From contig CAMLFH010000006.1 of the NCBI GenBank assembly GCA_946479285.1, positions 186,001-250,000 on the forward strand: DNA of 64,000 nucleotides, written 5' to 3'. The position numbers and the translations under genes are program-made. The notes beneath the pieces were generated by a model that was not told the DNA's origin, ran no database searches, and saw only the letters and a program-made list of their open reading frames with translations. Numbering within the stretch: the stretch's first letter is position 1; each line of letters opens with the position of its first letter. This stretch comes from an uncultured Flavobacteriales bacterium (lineage in GTDB: Bacteria > Bacteroidota > Bacteroidia > Flavobacteriales > Crocinitomicaceae). This document shows positions 20,201-28,411 of this stretch, piece by piece.

Positions 20201-23200
20201 ACGGAGTAGCGGATGGTACTATCGAGGTAACGAACGTCAGTGGAGCAGGAACAATTACTTATGATTTGGATAATGCTTTCAACCCACAATTGAGCGGTTT
20301 CTTCCCGAATCTTCCGTTTGGATCCCATGTAGTGACCATTACCGATATTGGTAACTGTGTATTTACGATTCCATTCATGGTTGCAGAACCAGCACTTATT
20401 GAATACGATACAGACCTTACAAACATTACCTGCAACGGTGGAAACACGGGTGAAATAGAATTCATCAATGTTACGGGAGGAACAGGAGCACACCAGTACA
20501 GTGTTAATCCGGCTCCTTTCCAGACAGGAACAAGCTTCCCGAACTTAGCAGCAGGCACTTATACTTTAGAAGTTACGGATGCTCTTGGTTGTTTGGTAAG
20601 CAGTACGGTTACTTTAACCCAGGCAGCACCACTTACAATTGCAACCACGGTTTTCGACCTGAATTGCTTTGGAGACAGCTCAGGAGGAATCCAGATCGGA
20701 TCAACAGGCGGAACAGGAGCATACCAATACAGCATTGGCGGACCTTTCTCACCGATTGAATCTTTCTTCAACCTGGATGCAGGAACCTATACGGCTACTA
20801 CCCAGGATGCGGCAGGCTGCCAGGTTACAACTACTGTAACTGTAAACGAACCGGCACAGCTAACAGCAACCTATGCACCAACGAATGCTTCGTGTTTTGG
20901 GGTGTGCGACGGAGAAATCGTTGTGACAGCAACAGGCGGAACAGCACCATACTTGTACAGTCCTGACAATGGATTGAATTACTTTGTATCGGCAACACTT
21001 GACAACTTGTGTGCAGGAAACATTGACCTGGAGGTAATTGATGATAACGGATGTTTCATCAACGCAGTTCAGGTGATCAGCCAGCCAACAGCAGTTACCC
21101 TGAATGTTGTTCCTACCGATGAGACTTGTGCGGCTTCCAATGGACAACTGGCTATCACAGGCGCAGGTGGAACAGGAGCTTATACTTACAGTGTGAACGG
21201 AAGTCCTTATACAGGTACCTCATTATATACTGGATTAGCTGCAAATGTTTACAATGTATTTATCCACGATGCAAACAGCTGTGAGGCAGATACCACGGTT
21301 TCTATTACCAACCAGGCTTCACCGAACATTATCGGAGCAGTAGTGACGAATGTCTCTTGTAACGGAGTTTGTGACGGAACACTTCAGGTAACAGTATCAG
21401 GTGGAACAGGAGCAATCACTTATTCGATCGGAACTCCACAGGCAGCTTCCCTGATCACAGGAATTTGTGCAGGAACTTACACATTAACAATTACGGATGC
21501 TAACGGATGTACGGACACTCAGCCGATTACTGTCACAGAACCGGCACCTCTTCAGGCTACAGTTACACCAACAGCACTGACTTGTTTTAACAACAATACA
21601 GGACAAATCACTTTTGCAGCATCAGGCGGAACAGCACCTTACCAATACAGTACCAACGGAGTTGCATTCTCGAACCAGTCAACTGTTCAGTTCCTAAGTG
21701 CAGGAACCTACAACACGGTTGTAAGAGATGCGAACAATTGTACGGTGAATACGACCATAATTATTACCGAACCGGCTTTGTTGGATATTCAGAATATTGT
21801 AACAAACAATGCAAGCTGTCATGGAGTATGTGATGGTGATGCTACTGCTACAGTTGTAGGTGGTACTATTCCATACAGCTACAATTGGTCGAATGGAGCC
21901 ACAGGTGGAAGTGCAAATGCATTATGTGCAGCGTCTTATTCATTGACTGTTACTGATAATAATGGATGTACGGCCGTTGAAAGCTTCAATATTACTGAGC
22001 CGCCTTTATTGGTAATTACAAGTACCAGTGCAACAGATGCATTGTGTAACGGTGACTGTAATGGTACCGTCACAATTAACTCAAACCTGGCAACAGGTTA
22101 CAGTATCACTGGTGTCAATGGTGGTGCAATTCAGCCTGCTAATACATTTACCGGTCTTTGTGCAGCAACATATACGATAATGGTGCATGATGCAGCAGGT
22201 TGTACTCAATCAGGTACTATCGCAGTAGGAGAACCTCAACCGTTAGTTCAGGCAGCAATTCCTGAAGATGGATTGTTGATCTGTTACGATGGTTATGGTA
22301 CTTTATCGGGAAGTGCAACAGGCGGAACTGCTCCATACTACTTTGTATGGAATACAGGAGATACTACTCAGTATTTGAATGTGAATTTAACAGCTCCTGC
22401 TACATTTACGTGCACTGTATATGACCAAAATGGTTGTGTATCGAATGCACAAACAGCAAATGTAACTGTGAGACCTCCATTTGTGGCTTCAGTAACAACT
22501 CCGGTCTCAGCTTGTCCGGGACAAGCTGTTATGATGACTGGTTCAGGAGTAGATGGTTTACCAGGATATACTTACGAATGGTTGACTCCAACAACACACG
22601 ATACATTGGCGAATGGTACTTCTTACTCATACACTCCAAATGGATCTGAAACGGTATTGATGGTTGCACATGACGAATGTTACAGATACGATACATTGCC
22701 TGTAACGGTTCAGATTTATGCATTACCAAGTCCTGAGTTTTTGGCTTCACCGGCATCCGGATGTTCACCGTTAACAACGACATTTGATTTCCCTGCAGCA
22801 ACTGCCGGGTTAATTACAAACGCTCAATGGACGTTCGGTGATGGTTCAACCGGAAGTGGTACATCAGCTGTACAACATACATATACTCCTGTAGGATGTT
22901 ATGATGTAACAGTTCAGATCACTACAATAGAAGGTTGTATTACAGATACTACACTGCAGAACTTTGTGTGTGTGGTTCCGGATCCGATTGCAAATTTCAA
23001 TTGGAGCCCTATTCCACCAACAACCATTAATTCAACGATCAATTTCAATGATAACTCTGTGAATGCGGTTACTTATGATTGGGATTTTGGAGCATATGGA
23101 ACTTCAACTTTGGAAAATCCGGTGATTAATTACGGAGATATCGAAGCAGGAAGCTACGAGGTTTGTTTAACTGTGACTTCTCCGGAAGGATGTAGAAATG

Positions 23201-23517
23201 ATATCTGTAAACCAATCGTATTTATTGAAGAGTTCCTGATTTATGTACCAAATACATTTACTCCGGATGGAGACGAATTCAACAATATTTTCAGACCGGT
23301 AGTTCCTGATGGAATGGTTTTGGATGACTATACATTTAAGATCTTTGACAGATGGGGGGAAGTATTGTTCGAATCACACGATGTGGAATTTGGATGGGAC
23401 GGAACTTATCATACTGTTCCTGTGAAAGAAGGTGTTTATACATGGACAGTTGTTGCTAAAGGAGCCGGTGATAAAAAACTACGGGAATTCGAAGGGCATG
23501 TGAACATGTTGAAATAG
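17293..23517 (+). CDS. Giant SprB-repeat surface protein, T9SS type B (copy 2)
   Basis: A 2074-residue paralogue of the preceding giant protein; signal peptide from ATG 17293 or 17299 ending near TVSLAQ. The N-terminus is unrelated to copy 1. Residues about 45-280 contain SPPISLPFNFCYYGVNYTTI, VGSNGTIQFGG and ATCGTWNGGRAIIGIQNP, a pattern like nidogen-type or other secreted beta-sandwich domains. From about residue 330 (TPTAESCANYNNGSV) it aligns with copy 1 throughout: about 17 SprB repeats, the PKD-like segment (AQWTFGDGSTGSG), the YDWDFGAYGTST segment and the type B sorting domain (IYVPNTFTPDGDEFNN). It is also Thr/Asn/Gly-rich with paired cysteines in each repeat. Probably an alternative adhesin secreted with help from the PorP/SprF protein upstream. 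Confidence 0.9.
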   Translation: MTMKRTTAFRSICNSLLFVLFTLGFSTVSLAQFPGCPDINAGPDQTLPCSTPCTNLTATPFATGATTTYGVSAIPHTPPIAYNQAGGTAVSVGTDDVWSPPISLPFNFCYYGVNYTTINVGSNGTIQFGGGTAGGSFQPWSYTASCPSTALSAAGDIYGVYHDIDPTVAGSVTWYLLGTAPCRIFVVSYNNLGHFSCTSLRSTHMMVLYETTNVIDVYVQNKATCGTWNGGRAIIGIQNPAGTAGISAPGRNAGANWTVTTPEGWRFTPTGAPNYSVAWFQGATQIGTGNTINVCPTATTTYTSVVTYNRCDGTTVTDNDQVTINFSNLTPPTVTPTAESCANYNNGSVIINNPPGAGPYTVNITGPASGSVVEANTAAATANFTNLPDGNYNFTVTGANGCTTNGTFTIAPGGVCCSVTVSATNVLCSGATTGSATATPIGVAPYTYSWTGGQTTQTASNLGAGSYTVTLTDNTGCVATATAPVNQPTPIAATLTPVNVSCNGSCNGTITVTAPSGGTPPYQYSINGGAFQAGTVFTGLCNGTYAVTIRDANNCTLVLNQNITQPAILNLVQSAITPAACGLSNGTVTVTPSGGTAPYTYTIDGGASQSSPTFGTLGAGPHTVVVTDNRGCTRNLVITIVATNAPVVSVQSQTNVSCFGGVNGSVIIGVAGGASPFTYSLNGGPSQASNTFTNLTAGTYTVTATGSNGCPGSVTFTITSPPQLTYTTALTPASCNGVCDGQIQVNASGGTTPYQYSSNNGITYALANPITGLCAGLVHVVVKDANGCLTNSDVTITQPAPVSATFTSTNPICNGSCDGTITVTPSGGTPTYQYALNGGPSQASNVIAGACGGNNTILITDSHGCQFTGIRNLVDPPGFGIDTSDYVDANCGFNNGSVTVTANGTNGPFQYTLVPGYPTFQSSGVFPNLYGGAYLVTAVDQLGCTDSLFIGINDVEMAGIVLVQTDANCHGVADGTIEVTNVSGAGTITYDLDNAFNPQLSGFFPNLPFGSHVVTITDIGNCVFTIPFMVAEPALIEYDTDLTNITCNGGNTGEIEFINVTGGTGAHQYSVNPAPFQTGTSFPNLAAGTYTLEVTDALGCLVSSTVTLTQAAPLTIATTVFDLNCFGDSSGGIQIGSTGGTGAYQYSIGGPFSPIESFFNLDAGTYTATTQDAAGCQVTTTVTVNEPAQLTATYAPTNASCFGVCDGEIVVTATGGTAPYLYSPDNGLNYFVSATLDNLCAGNIDLEVIDDNGCFINAVQVISQPTAVTLNVVPTDETCAASNGQLAITGAGGTGAYTYSVNGSPYTGTSLYTGLAANVYNVFIHDANSCEADTTVSITNQASPNIIGAVVTNVSCNGVCDGTLQVTVSGGTGAITYSIGTPQAASLITGICAGTYTLTITDANGCTDTQPITVTEPAPLQATVTPTALTCFNNNTGQITFAASGGTAPYQYSTNGVAFSNQSTVQFLSAGTYNTVVRDANNCTVNTTIIITEPALLDIQNIVTNNASCHGVCDGDATATVVGGTIPYSYNWSNGATGGSANALCAASYSLTVTDNNGCTAVESFNITEPPLLVITSTSATDALCNGDCNGTVTINSNLATGYSITGVNGGAIQPANTFTGLCAATYTIMVHDAAGCTQSGTIAVGEPQPLVQAAIPEDGLLICYDGYGTLSGSATGGTAPYYFVWNTGDTTQYLNVNLTAPATFTCTVYDQNGCVSNAQTANVTVRPPFVASVTTPVSACPGQAVMMTGSGVDGLPGYTYEWLTPTTHDTLANGTSYSYTPNGSETVLMVAHDECYRYDTLPVTVQIYALPSPEFLASPASGCSPLTTTFDFPAATAGLITNAQWTFGDGSTGSGTSAVQHTYTPVGCYDVTVQITTIEGCITDTTLQNFVCVVPDPIANFNWSPIPPTTINSTINFNDNSVNAVTYDWDFGAYGTSTLENPVINYGDIEAGSYEVCLTVTSPEGCRNDICKPIVFIEEFLIYVPNTFTPDGDEFNNIFRPVVPDGMVLDDYTFKIFDRWGEVLFESHDVEFGWDGTYHTVPVKEGVYTWTVVAKGAGDKKLREFEGHVNMLK
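19609..21836 (+). repeat. 2228-bp direct repeat, copy 2
   Basis: Partner of 13088-15315; boundaries set by the mismatches at 19608 and 21837. No inverted ends, target-site duplication or transposase is present, so this is not a mobile element insertion. Confidence 0.93.
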
Positions 23518-23536
23518 AATATAAAAAAATCACACT

Positions 23537-23577
23537 AAAAAAAGGGTCAGTTCGCACGTGCGGACTGACCCTTTTTT
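23537..23577. terminator. Strong bidirectional Rho-independent terminator
   Basis: AAAAAAAGGGTCAGT and ACTGACCCTTTTTT form a long stem with inner CGCACGTGCG pairing, flanked by an A-run and a T-run. It lies 20 nt after the stop of the second giant gene and 15 nt from the convergent DinB-like gene, so it can serve both strands. Confidence 0.93.
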
Positions 23578-23591
23578 GTTTTTATGTTGAT

Positions 23592-24089
23592 TTAAAAATC
23601 GGTGTAATCCGCAGTAGGGCCATAACTTGGAGGGACAGGTATTCCAAGTAATCGGTAATTCACTCCCAGTTGAGCACGATGATGAACAGTTTGATTGTGT
23701 GCCACACGAACAACTTCCTCTTTCGTACAGACCATATGAATTTTATCGCCCGAACGAAGTGTCCATTCTTCATTAAATACGGAATCAGGAGTGTTTTCTA
23801 AAGCTTTCATTCCTTTTGCAATGCACTCATCAAAATAACTCAACGCTTCTTCTGCCGAATTTAATTGTTTCGGATTGTAAGCAGCTGTTTCAAAATCCAG
23901 TTCATCTGTAGTTACAGCCATTTCTGCCCATAAAGCAAGATCGATTACGTGTAGAAAAAGATCGCCAATCTGCATACTTTTCTCATGTACCTTATAATTT
24001 TTTTTATCAAAAGGGAATGCTTTGATAAATTCTCTGGTAGTTGCTGCTTCTGCTGCCAACTGTGCTTGTAATTGCTCTTTTCTTGTCAT
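23592..24089 (-). CDS. DinB-like / DUF1993-type four-helix protein
   Basis: A 165-residue cytoplasmic protein of the DinB/YfiT-like metal-binding superfamily. Histidines sit where the family places metal ligands: GDLFLHVIDL (His47) and HNQTVHHRAQLGVNYRLL (131-148). The ending GIPVPPSYGPTADY is highly characteristic of this group. Members include thiol-dependent transferases and many of unknown role. It is preceded by the WYL-type regulator gene on the same strand, 131 bp upstream, with an AT-rich hairpin between them, so co-regulation is possible but not shown. Confidence 0.8.
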   Translation of the reverse strand: MTRKEQLQAQLAAEAATTREFIKAFPFDKKNYKVHEKSMQIGDLFLHVIDLALWAEMAVTTDELDFETAAYNPKQLNSAEEALSYFDECIAKGMKALENTPDSVFNEEWTLRSGDKIHMVCTKEEVVRVAHNQTVHHRAQLGVNYRLLGIPVPPSYGPTADYTDF

Positions 24090-24150
24090 GATTTCTAATT
24101 TTATACAAAGAAAAGGCCCGTCACTGACAACCCTATGGCAGTCCGTATTT

Positions 24151-24223
24151 TAATTCAAAATTAAAAATGCAAAATTCAAAATGGGAGATAAGTTTTGCAT
24201 TTTAAATGCATCATTTTGAATTA
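24151..24223. terminator. Nested AT-rich inverted repeat after the WYL regulator
   Basis: Outer arms TAATTCAAAAT (24151-24161) and ATTTTGAATTA (24213-24223); inner arms AAAATGCAAAA (24164-24174) and TTTTGCATTTT (24193-24203). The outer right arm includes the stop codon of the regulator gene. It looks like a dispersed Bacteroidota intergenic repeat and may end that transcript. Confidence 0.6.
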
Positions 24224-24904
24224 ATAGTTCACCGGTAATTTATAAGAACTCAAAGGAATATGGGTATCAACCTGAAACGGGTTCATGGTCTTATAAAGTT
24301 CTTTGATCCGTTCAACTTTGAAATCGCGGTAATCCTTTCTCAGTTGACAATAGCCGATCAAATGCCAGGAAAAGGCGTAAAATACCAGCCCGATAGGTTC
24401 TATAATTCGCTCAGAACTTTCATCCTTAAAACTCTGATAAGTAATTTTGATTTGAGTCTGTTCCGTAATCGCATGCTGGATTTTCGCCAGGTATTCAAAT
24501 TCGAAGTTGAGCCTTTTCGGAAGCTGAAGTTTGATACTTTCATCCAGGATGGCTACTTTTTCTTTGTCGACCTGTTTTAGAACAGCTTTGATCTTTGTCA
24601 AAGCGCTATCAAAGGTAGATTGGACGGAACGGTCTCCGAAACCACCCATTAAAGACTGAGATAACAATAAAGCATTGGCTTCTTCCAGTGTAAAGGAAAC
24701 CGGGGGAGTAAAGTAACCGGGAACAATGAAATACCCTTTATTCGGTTCGAAACTTACGGGAATTCCTGCTTCTCCGATTGCTTTGATATCCCTATATACG
24801 GTTCGCACACTGATTTCAAATTTCTCTGAAATGCGTTCAGCGCTCACATATTTGCGAGATTGAAGCAGGGTAACAATTCCAAATAAGCGATCAACGCGAT
24901 TCAT
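24221..24904 (-). CDS. YafY-type HTH / WYL-domain transcriptional regulator
   Basis: A 227-residue DNA-binding regulator. Residues 1-60 are an HTH_11 winged helix (RLFGIVTLLQSRKYVSAERI, SVRTVYRDIKAI). The C-terminal part (about 130-210) is a WYL domain (IKITYQSFKDESSERIIEPI, FYAFSWHLIGYCQLRKDYRDF), which usually senses a small ligand or nucleic acid. Its start overlaps the stop of the upstream FAD-oxidase gene by 4 bp (ATGA), so the two are translated from one mRNA. Its targets are unknown; the oxidase operon or the downstream DinB-like gene are the nearest candidates. Length and domain order are standard. Confidence 0.88.
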   Translation of the reverse strand: MNRVDRLFGIVTLLQSRKYVSAERISEKFEISVRTVYRDIKAIGEAGIPVSFEPNKGYFIVPGYFTPPVSFTLEEANALLLSQSLMGGFGDRSVQSTFDSALTKIKAVLKQVDKEKVAILDESIKLQLPKRLNFEFEYLAKIQHAITEQTQIKITYQSFKDESSERIIEPIGLVFYAFSWHLIGYCQLRKDYRDFKVERIKELYKTMNPFQVDTHIPLSSYKLPVNY

Positions 24905-26310
24905 TGGTTTTTAATTGGTATTACTTTTCCTGGATTCAACAAATTCTTCGGGTCGAAAACCTGTTTGATGGAGCGCATCAGGTCCAAACCAATTTCACTA
25001 AAAGCCAAATCCATATACGAAGTTTGAACCAGGCCAATTCCGTGTTCTCCGGAGATTGTTCCTCCCAGTCGAACGACTTCCGTGAATAACTCCCGGATGG
25101 CATGAGGCAGCTGATTGTTCCAGGTGTCGTCGTCCAGGTTGTCTTTAATAATATTAACGTGCAGGTTTCCGTCTCCGGCATGTCCGTAACAAACGGATTT
25201 AAACCCGTATTTCTTTTCCAGTTCTTTTACTTTTTTGAGAAGCTGTGGTAATTCATTTCTTGGAACTACGGTGTCTTCTTCTTTATAGATGGAATGAGTC
25301 TTGACACATTCCCCGATTTTTCTGCGTAAGCGCCAAAGACTTTCTTTTTGAGCTTCTGTTTCGGCAAAAAGTACTTCATCAATATCGAATTGCTCAACCA
25401 GTTCCAGGATCTTCTCACATTCCTGCATCAATACATCCGGATTAAAACCGTCCAGTTCGATCAATAAATGTGCATCGTGATCATCCCGGAGAAGATTTGG
25501 AGCGTCATCCACATAAGGAGTGGTGAACAGGATTGCATCCCGGTCCATGTATTCCAATCCGCTTGGAATAATTCCCGCCATGAAAATTTTGCCCACAGCT
25601 TCACAGGCTTCAACGCCGCTTCTGAAAGGGACCAATAAGAGTAAATTATGTGTCGGATGAGGAATTAAACGCAGAACAATCTTCGTTACAACGGCCAATG
25701 TGCCTTCACTTCCTATAATCAATTGTGTTAAGTTGTATCCGGTTGCATTTTTAATCACGTTTGCACCGGTCCATAGAATATCTCCATTTGGAAGAACTAC
25801 TTCCAGGTTCAGCACCCAATCTTTCGTTACACCATACTTCACCGCTTTCGGTCCGCCCGAGTTTTCAGCGATATTCCCGCCAATAAAACAAGATCCTTTG
25901 GAAGCAGGATCCGGAGGATAAAACAAACCAACGGCTTTCACGGCATTCTGAAGTTCCTCAGTGACAATTCCCGGTTCGGTAATCACCTGGTGGTTTTTCT
26001 CATCGATGTGAATGATTTTATTCATTCGTTCCAAACTCAGGAGCACACCTCCATAATTCGCCAAAGCGCCACCGCTCAAACCTGTCCTGGCCCCGGATGG
26101 TGTTACGATCAGATCATGGGCATAACAATACTTCATGATGGCAGAAACCTCTTCAACCGTTTCCGGTTTTACAACAATAGAAGGATAGAAAACAAAGTCT
26201 TCCGTATGATCGGATGCGTAGTGTGCATCTATAGCCGGCCCGGTTTGAATGCGGTCTTTCAATAGCTGCGTGAAAAAATGAATGTGTTTCTCTTCGAGGC
26301 TCATTGCCAT
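24901..26310 (-). CDS. FAD-linked oxidase, GlcD / D-lactate dehydrogenase family
   Basis: A 469-residue cytoplasmic flavoenzyme oxidising a 2-hydroxy acid such as D-lactate or glycolate to the 2-oxo acid. The FAD-binding PCMH-type domain (about 35-215) has VTPSGARTGLSGGALANYGG, YPPDPASKGSCFIGGNIAEN and GYNLTQLIIGSEGTLAVVT. The FAD-linked oxidase C-terminal domain has CYGHAGDGNLHVNI and the closing GTISGEHGIG and FDPKNLLNPGK motifs. Starts at ATG 26310 or two codons later are equivalent. It is the first gene of a two-gene unit with the WYL regulator. The exact substrate cannot be told from sequence alone. Confidence 0.9.
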   Translation of the reverse strand: MAMSLEEKHIHFFTQLLKDRIQTGPAIDAHYASDHTEDFVFYPSIVVKPETVEEVSAIMKYCYAHDLIVTPSGARTGLSGGALANYGGVLLSLERMNKIIHIDEKNHQVITEPGIVTEELQNAVKAVGLFYPPDPASKGSCFIGGNIAENSGGPKAVKYGVTKDWVLNLEVVLPNGDILWTGANVIKNATGYNLTQLIIGSEGTLAVVTKIVLRLIPHPTHNLLLLVPFRSGVEACEAVGKIFMAGIIPSGLEYMDRDAILFTTPYVDDAPNLLRDDHDAHLLIELDGFNPDVLMQECEKILELVEQFDIDEVLFAETEAQKESLWRLRRKIGECVKTHSIYKEEDTVVPRNELPQLLKKVKELEKKYGFKSVCYGHAGDGNLHVNIIKDNLDDDTWNNQLPHAIRELFTEVVRLGGTISGEHGIGLVQTSYMDLAFSEIGLDLMRSIKQVFDPKNLLNPGKVIPIKNQ

Positions 26311-26465
26311 TGATACTGATTTTTAGTAAAAGTAGCGAATTTTAGACGTTTTAAGGATACAGTCTTTGTTTAGCGGCTTCATTTTGATTTTCCTTTAAAA
26401 TAAGTACACTTTTTTATTTTTTGATGCAGATAATCGCGGGTTATTTGTGAAAATGATAGTAACTT

Positions 26466-26473
26466 TAAGTTTG
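26466..26473 (+). promoter_or_regulatory. -7 promoter element (TAAGTTTG)
   Basis: TAnnTTTG match 17 nt before the ATG of the DUF2130 gene. The overlapping TAACTTTA at 26460 is a weaker alternative. Confidence 0.45.
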
Positions 26474-26490
26474 TTCAATTTTCCCCTGTT

Positions 26491-27747
26491 ATGAATCAAA
26501 TTGCTTGTCCGAATTGTGGTACTCATATCGATGTAAATGATCTTTTGGCTCATCAGCTGGAAGAACAAATCCAACGCAAATACCAAAATGAGCTCAATGA
26601 AACACGAAATGAGTTTGCGAAGAAGCAGGATATTTTGTTGCGTGAAAAAGAAGAATTTGAAGAAAAGAAGCGTCGTGAAAACGAATTGTTCCAGGAGCGT
26701 TTTGAGCAGAAACTGAAGGACGAGCGAAAAACGATCGAAGAGAAACTGAAAGCAAAGCTGATCCTGGAACAAGGCGAACAATTTGCAGATCTTCAAAAGG
26801 AATTGAACGAAAAATCGGAGCAGATCAAAGAACTGAATCGTACAAAAGCCGAGATTGAAAAACTGAAGCGCGAAAAAGACGAATTGAAGGAAGTGGTGGA
26901 AGCCGAATCTCAAAAGAAATTGAGCGCTCAGATCCAGGAAGAAAAAGAAAAAATCCGTAAAACAGAAGAAGAACGTAATGAGTTACGTGTTCGTGAATTG
27001 CTGAAGCAACTCGAAGACCAGAAAAAGCTGACGGAAGAAATGAAACGCAAGCAGGAGCAGGGTTCTATGCAGCTGCAGGGAGAAGTTCAGGAACTGGCGA
27101 TAGAAGAGTGGTTAATGGCGAATTTCCCGATGGACACCATTGATGAAATCCGAAAAGGTGCAAGAGGAGGTGACTGCATTCAAACGGTTCACACCCGCGT
27201 GCAGCAAAATTGCGGAACGATTTACTACGAATCCAAGCGCGCAAAGGACTTTCAGCCTTCGTGGATTGAGAAGTTCAAAGCAGATATTCGTGACAAGGGT
27301 TGTGATATTGGTGTTTTAGTAACCGAAGTGATGCCTTCCGATATGCAGCGAATGGGATTGAAAGACGGAATCTGGATTTGTACCTACGAAGAATTCAAGG
27401 GACTTTGCTCTGTTCTGAGAGAAACGATCGTTCAAATTAGCAGTACATTGGTAGCACAGGAAAATAAAGGCGACAAAATGCATTTGCTGTACGATTTTCT
27501 GACAAGTTCCACGTTCAGAATGCAGGTAGAGGCTATTGTTGAAGGATTTACTCAAATGAAAGCTGACCTGGAAAGTGAAAAAAGATCGATGCAGCGGATC
27601 TGGAAACAGCGTGAAAAGCAAATTGAAAAAGTGATCGTCAATACGATCGATATGTATGGATCGGTAAAAGGAATTGCCGGGAATGCAGTCCAGGAAGTAC
27701 GTGCTTTGGAATTACCTGGTGCTCCTGATTTGGATGATGAAGATTAA
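26491..27747 (+). CDS. DUF2130 protein: coiled coil plus PD-(D/E)xK-like domain
   Basis: A 418-residue soluble protein. It begins with a single CPNCG knuckle (Cys6, Cys9), then a long charged coiled coil from about residue 20 to 200. The C-terminal half matches the DUF2130 family (EEWLMANFPMDTIDEIRKGA, KDGIWICTYEEFKGL, DFLTSSTFRMQVEAI). Within it GARGGDC (Asp228) followed by IYYESKR (Glu247, Lys249) fits the D...ExK active-site pattern of restriction-endonuclease-like folds, with a preceding helix glutamate pair (205-206). A nuclease role is inference from this motif. It is preceded by its own promoter element and followed by a 206-bp gap in which I see nothing definite. No methylase or helicase lies nearby. 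Confidence 0.8.
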   Translation: MNQIACPNCGTHIDVNDLLAHQLEEQIQRKYQNELNETRNEFAKKQDILLREKEEFEEKKRRENELFQERFEQKLKDERKTIEEKLKAKLILEQGEQFADLQKELNEKSEQIKELNRTKAEIEKLKREKDELKEVVEAESQKKLSAQIQEEKEKIRKTEEERNELRVRELLKQLEDQKKLTEEMKRKQEQGSMQLQGEVQELAIEEWLMANFPMDTIDEIRKGARGGDCIQTVHTRVQQNCGTIYYESKRAKDFQPSWIEKFKADIRDKGCDIGVLVTEVMPSDMQRMGLKDGIWICTYEEFKGLCSVLRETIVQISSTLVAQENKGDKMHLLYDFLTSSTFRMQVEAIVEGFTQMKADLESEKRSMQRIWKQREKQIEKVIVNTIDMYGSVKGIAGNAVQEVRALELPGAPDLDDED

Positions 27748-27953
27748 CTTTGGAATTATCGTCTTATGGATAGCTGGTTTCTTTGCTTTTTCTTAAATTA
27801 GGGTTCAAATGTTTCAGAAACTTAAAACAATAAAGATTTTTAATAAACCTACTTGTTTCGATTCTTAGAGATTTTCAAGGTATTGAACCCTTTGAACTAC
27901 TTAAACCATAGCAACTGAAAGTCTGCTAGTGGTTGAACTTTTAAACTTTAAAT

Positions 27954-28346
27954 ATGATCAAATTCGCATACACCATTTTGTACGTTTCAGATGTTAAGAG
28001 AACAGCTGAGTTTTATTCCAAAACTTTTGATTTTGAAGTGCGTTTTATTGCACCCGGCGATGAGTATGCAGAATTGAATTCCGGTTCTACTACTTTGTCT
28101 TTTGCGGCGCATTCCCTGGCAAATTCGGGTTTAAAAGACGGGTTTCAGACACCGGATTTGAAAGCAAAACCTTTTGGGATGGAAATTGGTTTTACAACAG
28201 TGGATGTTCCCGCATTGGTAGAAAAAGCAATTGCTGCAGGTGCCACGCTGGTCGAAGAACCCAAAGAGAAACCGTGGGGACAAGTTGTTGCGTATGTACG
28301 CGATTTGGAGGGCTTTTTGATTGAGATCTGTACTCCGATGGATTAG
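27954..28346 (+). CDS. VOC-family (glyoxalase-like) protein
   Basis: A 130-residue single vicinal-oxygen-chelate module in the usual two beta-alpha-beta-beta-beta units: FAYTILYVSDVKRTAEFYSK at the N-terminus and GMEIGFTTVDVPALVEKAIA with PWGQVVAYVRDLEGFLIEIC at the C-terminus. The closing glutamate of FLIEIC is a typical metal ligand. A His in the first strand, expected for glyoxalase I, is replaced by Tyr (FAYTIL), so it is more like the lactoylglutathione-lyase-like or resistance-type members. Substrate unknown. It sits 65 bp before the DUF2079 gene in the same direction. Confidence 0.85.
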   Translation: MIKFAYTILYVSDVKRTAEFYSKTFDFEVRFIAPGDEYAELNSGSTTLSFAAHSLANSGLKDGFQTPDLKAKPFGMEIGFTTVDVPALVEKAIAAGATLVEEPKEKPWGQVVAYVRDLEGFLIEICTPMD

Positions 28347-28411
28347 GAATTCCGAATGAATCCATTTTCTTTCAGTGATGATTTGTTCGATATGAAGTAT
28401 ATTCGTACAGA

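Noticed and set aside
13088..21836. Possible insertion sequence or composite element, given long direct repeats
   Set aside because: No transposase, inverted ends or target duplication; the repeats lie in frame inside two homologous genes.
26395..26913. 172-codon minus-strand frame over the DUF2130 coiled coil, Phe/Leu-rich like a membrane protein
   Set aside because: It is the reverse complement of the Lys/Glu-rich coiled-coil codons; the plus-strand gene is clearly real.
27748..27953. Possible RNA gene in the gap before the VOC gene
   Set aside because: No tRNA-like arms, no strong hairpin and no promoter consensus seen; only AT-rich sequence.
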